Shown: piece after piece, positions 6,423 through 8,413 of the stretch
How the letters are laid out: every line of letters starts with the position of its first letter
Numbering within the stretch: the stretch's first letter is position 1
Position numbers and translations under genes: made by a program
The notes under the pieces: generated by a model
What the model was told of the DNA's origin: nothing
Seen by the model: only the letters and a program-made list of their open reading frames with translations
The model's database searches: none
Source of the DNA: Phyllobacteriaceae bacterium
GTDB lineage: Bacteria; Pseudomonadota; Alphaproteobacteria; Rhizobiales; Devosiaceae
DNA: 8,413 nt
Direction of reading: 5' to 3'
Assembly: GCA_012799265.1 (NCBI GenBank)
Contig: JAAZLP010000503.1
Location: forward strand, 1 to 8,413

Positions 6423-7382
6423 ATGGGAACAGAGCCTACGGCGACCGACAAGGACAGGTTGGTCACCGTCACGCTCGACCCCAATACCATCACCTCGATC
6501 AATCCTGACGAGGTGCATGAATGGCGCATCGCCATTTATGACCTGCTCGAGGACAATTCCTTCAAGCCCGCGCGGGTCAGCGCCGAGGGGCCCTATGCGC
6601 TCCACGTCTCGATCATCGGCAATTCCATCGTGCTCGATGTGCGCGATCCGGAGACCTTCAAGCCCATCGCGGCTCACTATTTGTCGCTGACCCCGTTCCG
6701 GCGGCTGATCCGCGACTATTTCCGCATCCGCGACGCCTACTACGAGGCGATCCGCTCGGCCCAGCCCTTCCAGATTGAGACCGTCGATATGGCCCGGCGC
6801 GGCATGCACAATGAAGCCGCCGAACTGCTGCGAACGCGCCTGACCAACAAGCTCATCATCGATCTCAATACCGCGCGGCGCCTTTTCACCCTCATCTGCG
6901 CCGTTCAGCCCTATGCCAGCCGCATCGACGAGGCGACGAGCGAACTGCCGACCGTTCTTTTTGTCTGCTCGATGAATTCGGTCCGCTCGCCCATTGCCGC
7001 TGCCTTGGCGCGTCAGGCCTTTCCCGGCCGGATCATCGCGCGCTCAGTCGGCGTCAATGGCGGCAAGGCCGATCAGTTCGTCCATGAGGTGATGGAAGAG
7101 ATCGGCATTGATATGAGCGTCCATACGCCCCATATCCTTGACGAGCTTGTGGCCAACAAGTTCGATCTCGTAATCACCCTGTCCCCTGACGCTCCCGAAG
7201 CCGTGGCGCGCAAGGACCTTGAGGCCAAAACAATCGAACACTGGCAGGTGGATGACCCCTCTCTCGTCGAGGGCAGCCGTGAGGTTGTTCTGGGCGCCTA
7301 TCGCGATCTGCGGGACAGTTTGCGTCGGCGTGTGCGCGAGCGAGTCGAACCACTGATTTCCGGTGGTTCACAAAACAATTGA
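6423..7382 (+). CDS. UPF0262 domain fused to low-molecular-weight protein-tyrosine-phosphatase-like domain
   Basis: One open frame carries two domains that I recall as neighbouring separate genes in related bacteria. Numbering is from the ATG at 6423 (319 aa). Residues about 8-160 match UPF0262 (function unknown): RLVTVTLD (12-19), HYLSLTPFRRLIRDYF (85-100), MARRGMHNE (123-131) and NTARRLFTLIC (149-159). Residues about 177-310 form an LMW-PTP/ArsC-like phosphatase. Its CSMNSVRS loop (182-189) is the CX5RS signature with Cys182 and Arg188, and DDP (277-279) contains the likely general acid. No second cysteine follows, so it is unlikely to be a thioredoxin-coupled arsenate reductase. No stop or plausible internal start lies between the domains. 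A TTG at 6411 overlapping the hisD stop (TTGA) is an alternative start adding 4 residues; ATG fits the family N terminus better. The last codons hold a 7-bp hairpin (7347-7369) without a T-tract. Confidence 0.87.
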   Translation: MGTEPTATDKDRLVTVTLDPNTITSINPDEVHEWRIAIYDLLEDNSFKPARVSAEGPYALHVSIIGNSIVLDVRDPETFKPIAAHYLSLTPFRRLIRDYFRIRDAYYEAIRSAQPFQIETVDMARRGMHNEAAELLRTRLTNKLIIDLNTARRLFTLICAVQPYASRIDEATSELPTVLFVCSMNSVRSPIAAALARQAFPGRIIARSVGVNGGKADQFVHEVMEEIGIDMSVHTPHILDELVANKFDLVITLSPDAPEAVARKDLEAKTIEHWQVDDPSLVEGSREVVLGAYRDLRDSLRRRVRERVEPLISGGSQNN

Positions 7383-7409
7383 ATTGAAGTAGGTTCCGCC
7401 CAAATTTGC

Positions 7410-7453
7410 GGCCCCGGCCAGCCGACGATGGCGCATGGGGGCCTTCTCAGGAG
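7410..7453 (+). promoter_or_regulatory. Structured infA leader and ribosome binding site
   Basis: Between the fusion gene stop and infA (76 bp), GGCCCC (7410-7415) can pair with GGGGCC (7438-7443). Inside that, GCCA (7417-7420) can pair with TGGC (7429-7432). The AGGAG ribosome binding site (7449-7453) lies 5 nt after the outer stem and 5 nt before the ATG. The strong ribosome binding site selects the ATG at 7459 over the in-frame ATG at 7435, which falls inside the stem. No clear promoter hexamers were found. Confidence 0.4.
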
Positions 7454-7458
7454 AAAGT

Positions 7459-7677
7459 ATGGCGAAGGAAGAAGTGCTCGAGTTTCCGGGCGTGGTAACG
7501 GAATTGCTGCCCAATGCGACATTCCGCGTGAAGCTCGAAAACGACCACGAAATCATTGCTCACACCGCTGGGCGCATGCGCAAGAACCGTATCCGCGTTC
7601 TCGCCGGCGACAAGGTGCTGTGCGAAATGACCCCCTATGACCTCACCAAGGGTCGTATCACCTATCGCTTCAAGTAA
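7459..7677 (+). CDS. infA: Translation initiation factor IF-1
   Basis: IF-1 is a small OB-fold protein that binds the A site of the 30S subunit during initiation. The 72-residue length is standard and the sequence is near-identical to what I know of alphaproteobacterial IF-1: MAKEEVLEFPGVV at the start, HTAGRMRKNRIRV (35-47) in the RNA-binding core, and TPYDLTKGRITYRFK at the end. The ATG at 7459 follows a strong AGGAG site, and the family always begins MAKE, which excludes the upstream in-frame ATG. One oddity is Cys55 in KVLCEM, where valine is usual in homologues I recall. The gene is 76 bp after the phosphatase fusion and 112 bp before maf. That gap to maf holds two adjacent hairpins. Confidence 0.98.
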   Translation: MAKEEVLEFPGVVTELLPNATFRVKLENDHEIIAHTAGRMRKNRIRVLAGDKVLCEMTPYDLTKGRITYRFK

Positions 7678-7687
7678 GGTTTGGCGC

Positions 7688-7728
7688 GACCACCCAAGGG
7701 TGGTCAAATCGTTCCCGTGGAGCGATTT
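7688..7728 (+). terminator. Two contiguous hairpins between infA and maf; probable weak terminator
   Basis: GACCACCC (7688-7695) pairs with GGGTGGTC (7698-7705). Directly abutting it, 7706-7715 pairs with 7719-7728 as a 10-bp stem with one G-U pair and a CGT loop. The second stem ends in ATTT with one further T, giving a short T-tract, so it may end or attenuate infA transcription. Partial read-through to maf, or a stabilising 3' structure, is equally possible. They start 10 bp after the infA stop. Confidence 0.5.
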
Positions 7729-7789
7729 TGGCGACAAACGCCCTGAGCGCATGCGAGGGGCAGTTCTCTTTCAACGGAGCATGATCTGA

Positions 7790-8413
7790 ATGGCCGGCCG
7801 TCCCGACCTGATCCTGGCATCTGCCTCGCCGCGACGGCTCGCGCTGCTCAATCAGATTGGCATCGCGCCGGAGCATCTTGTTCCCGCCCATGTCGATGAG
7901 ACCCCGGAAAAGGGCGAACTGCCGCGCAAGCTTGCGCAGCGCCTGGCCGATCTCAAGGCACTGACCGCCCAGCACAAGGCCCGTGTCGCCGGTTTTGGTA
8001 CCAATTCATTGGTGCTGGCCGCCGATACCGTTGTGTCCGTCGGCCGTCGCATCCTGCCCAAGGCCGAGACCATGGAAGAGGCTGCGGATTGCCTGCGGAT
8101 GCTCTCGGGCCGGTCGCACCGCGTCTATACCGGCGTCACGCTGATCACCCCCTCTGGCGCCCGTCGCCAGCGGCTGGTTGAGACGCGCCTGCGCTTCAAG
8201 CGCCTCTCCAACAAGGAAATGGAAGCCTATCTCGCCAGCGCCGAATGGCGCGACAAGGCGGGCGGCTATGCCATCCAGGGAATCGCAGGCGCCTTTGTGG
8301 TCAAGATGAGCGGCTCCTATACCGCCGTCGTGGGACTGCCGCTGCATGAAGTCGCCCAGCTTCTGGCGGGCGAAAATTATCCGGTTCATTTCAACTGGCT
8401 CAACCAGTCGAGC
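7790..8413 (+). CDS. maf: Maf family nucleoside triphosphate pyrophosphatase (3' end at window edge)
   Basis: Maf proteins hydrolyse nucleoside triphosphates, including modified ones and dTTP/UTP, to the monophosphate and pyrophosphate in the cytoplasm, and have been linked to septum control. The frame gives 208 codons to the right edge with no stop. Homologues are about 200 residues, so only the last few may be missing. Family motifs are the nucleotide-binding LASASPRR (9-16), VDETP (35-39), LAADTVV (76-82) with the presumed catalytic Asp79, and GGYAIQG (158-164). GVTLITP (115-121) matches the usual core strand. The start is supported by GGAG (7776-7779), 10 nt upstream. A two-codon ATG-ATC-TGA lies just before the start at 7781-7789 but is too close to the ribosome binding site to be used. 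The gene lies downstream of infA, a common arrangement in Hyphomicrobiales as I recall it. Confidence 0.94.
   Translation, partial: MAGRPDLILASASPRRLALLNQIGIAPEHLVPAHVDETPEKGELPRKLAQRLADLKALTAQHKARVAGFGTNSLVLAADTVVSVGRRILPKAETMEEAADCLRMLSGRSHRVYTGVTLITPSGARRQRLVETRLRFKRLSNKEMEAYLASAEWRDKAGGYAIQGIAGAFVVKMSGSYTAVVGLPLHEVAQLLAGENYPVHFNWLNQSS

Noticed and set aside
5539..6423. Minus-strand open frame (294 codons) opposite hisD
   Set aside because: It is antisense to an intact, fully conserved hisD and shows no motifs of its own.
7781..7789. Two-codon upstream ORF (ATG-ATC-TGA) before maf
   Set aside because: The GGAG site ends 1 nt before this ATG, too close for initiation, so it is most likely chance.

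Overview
This is a GC-rich chromosomal window from an alphaproteobacterium of the order Hyphomicrobiales (Rhizobiales). The main evidence is the linked set murA, DUF2948, hisD, UPF0262, LMW phosphatase, infA and maf, which I recall as a conserved neighbourhood in that order, together with the IF-1 and MurA sequence types. A Devosia-like lineage is possible, but that is an impression from the sequence and was not tested.

Layout, left to right. Positions 1-776 (minus) hold the 5' part of an SMP-30/gluconolactonase gene that runs off the left edge. Positions 777-1112 are non-coding and include a strong minus-strand intrinsic terminator 36 nt before the lactonase start. Next come a tRNA-Thr(GGT) on the minus strand (1113-1187), a 53-residue charged small protein (1344-1505, plus) and murA (1632-2924, plus), which has two small hairpins just before its ribosome binding site. 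A bidirectional terminator separates murA from a convergent minus-strand gene (3027-4505) for a probably exported, bicovalent-FAD oxidoreductase of the berberine-bridge type. An 8-bp inverted repeat resembling an operator lies in that gene's leader. From 4681 the plus strand carries a tight cluster: DUF2948, hisD and a single-ORF fusion of UPF0262 with a low-molecular-weight phosphatase. infA follows, then two back-to-back hairpins, then maf, which reaches the right edge without a stop.

How the genes relate: most are housekeeping genes. MurA makes the first committed peptidoglycan precursor, HisD performs the last step of histidine synthesis, IF-1 acts in translation initiation, Maf hydrolyses nucleotides, and tRNA-Thr reads threonine codons. 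The FAD oxidase and the lactonase look like accessory carbohydrate or secondary-metabolite functions. Sugar oxidation to a lactone followed by lactone hydrolysis would chemically connect them, but they are about 2.2 kb apart with murA between, so this link is speculative.

I see no CRISPR array, insertion sequence, phage gene or defence system. The points most worth a second look are the UPF0262-phosphatase fusion, the oxidase gene lying between murA and DUF2948-hisD, and the structured non-coding stretch upstream of the lactonase.
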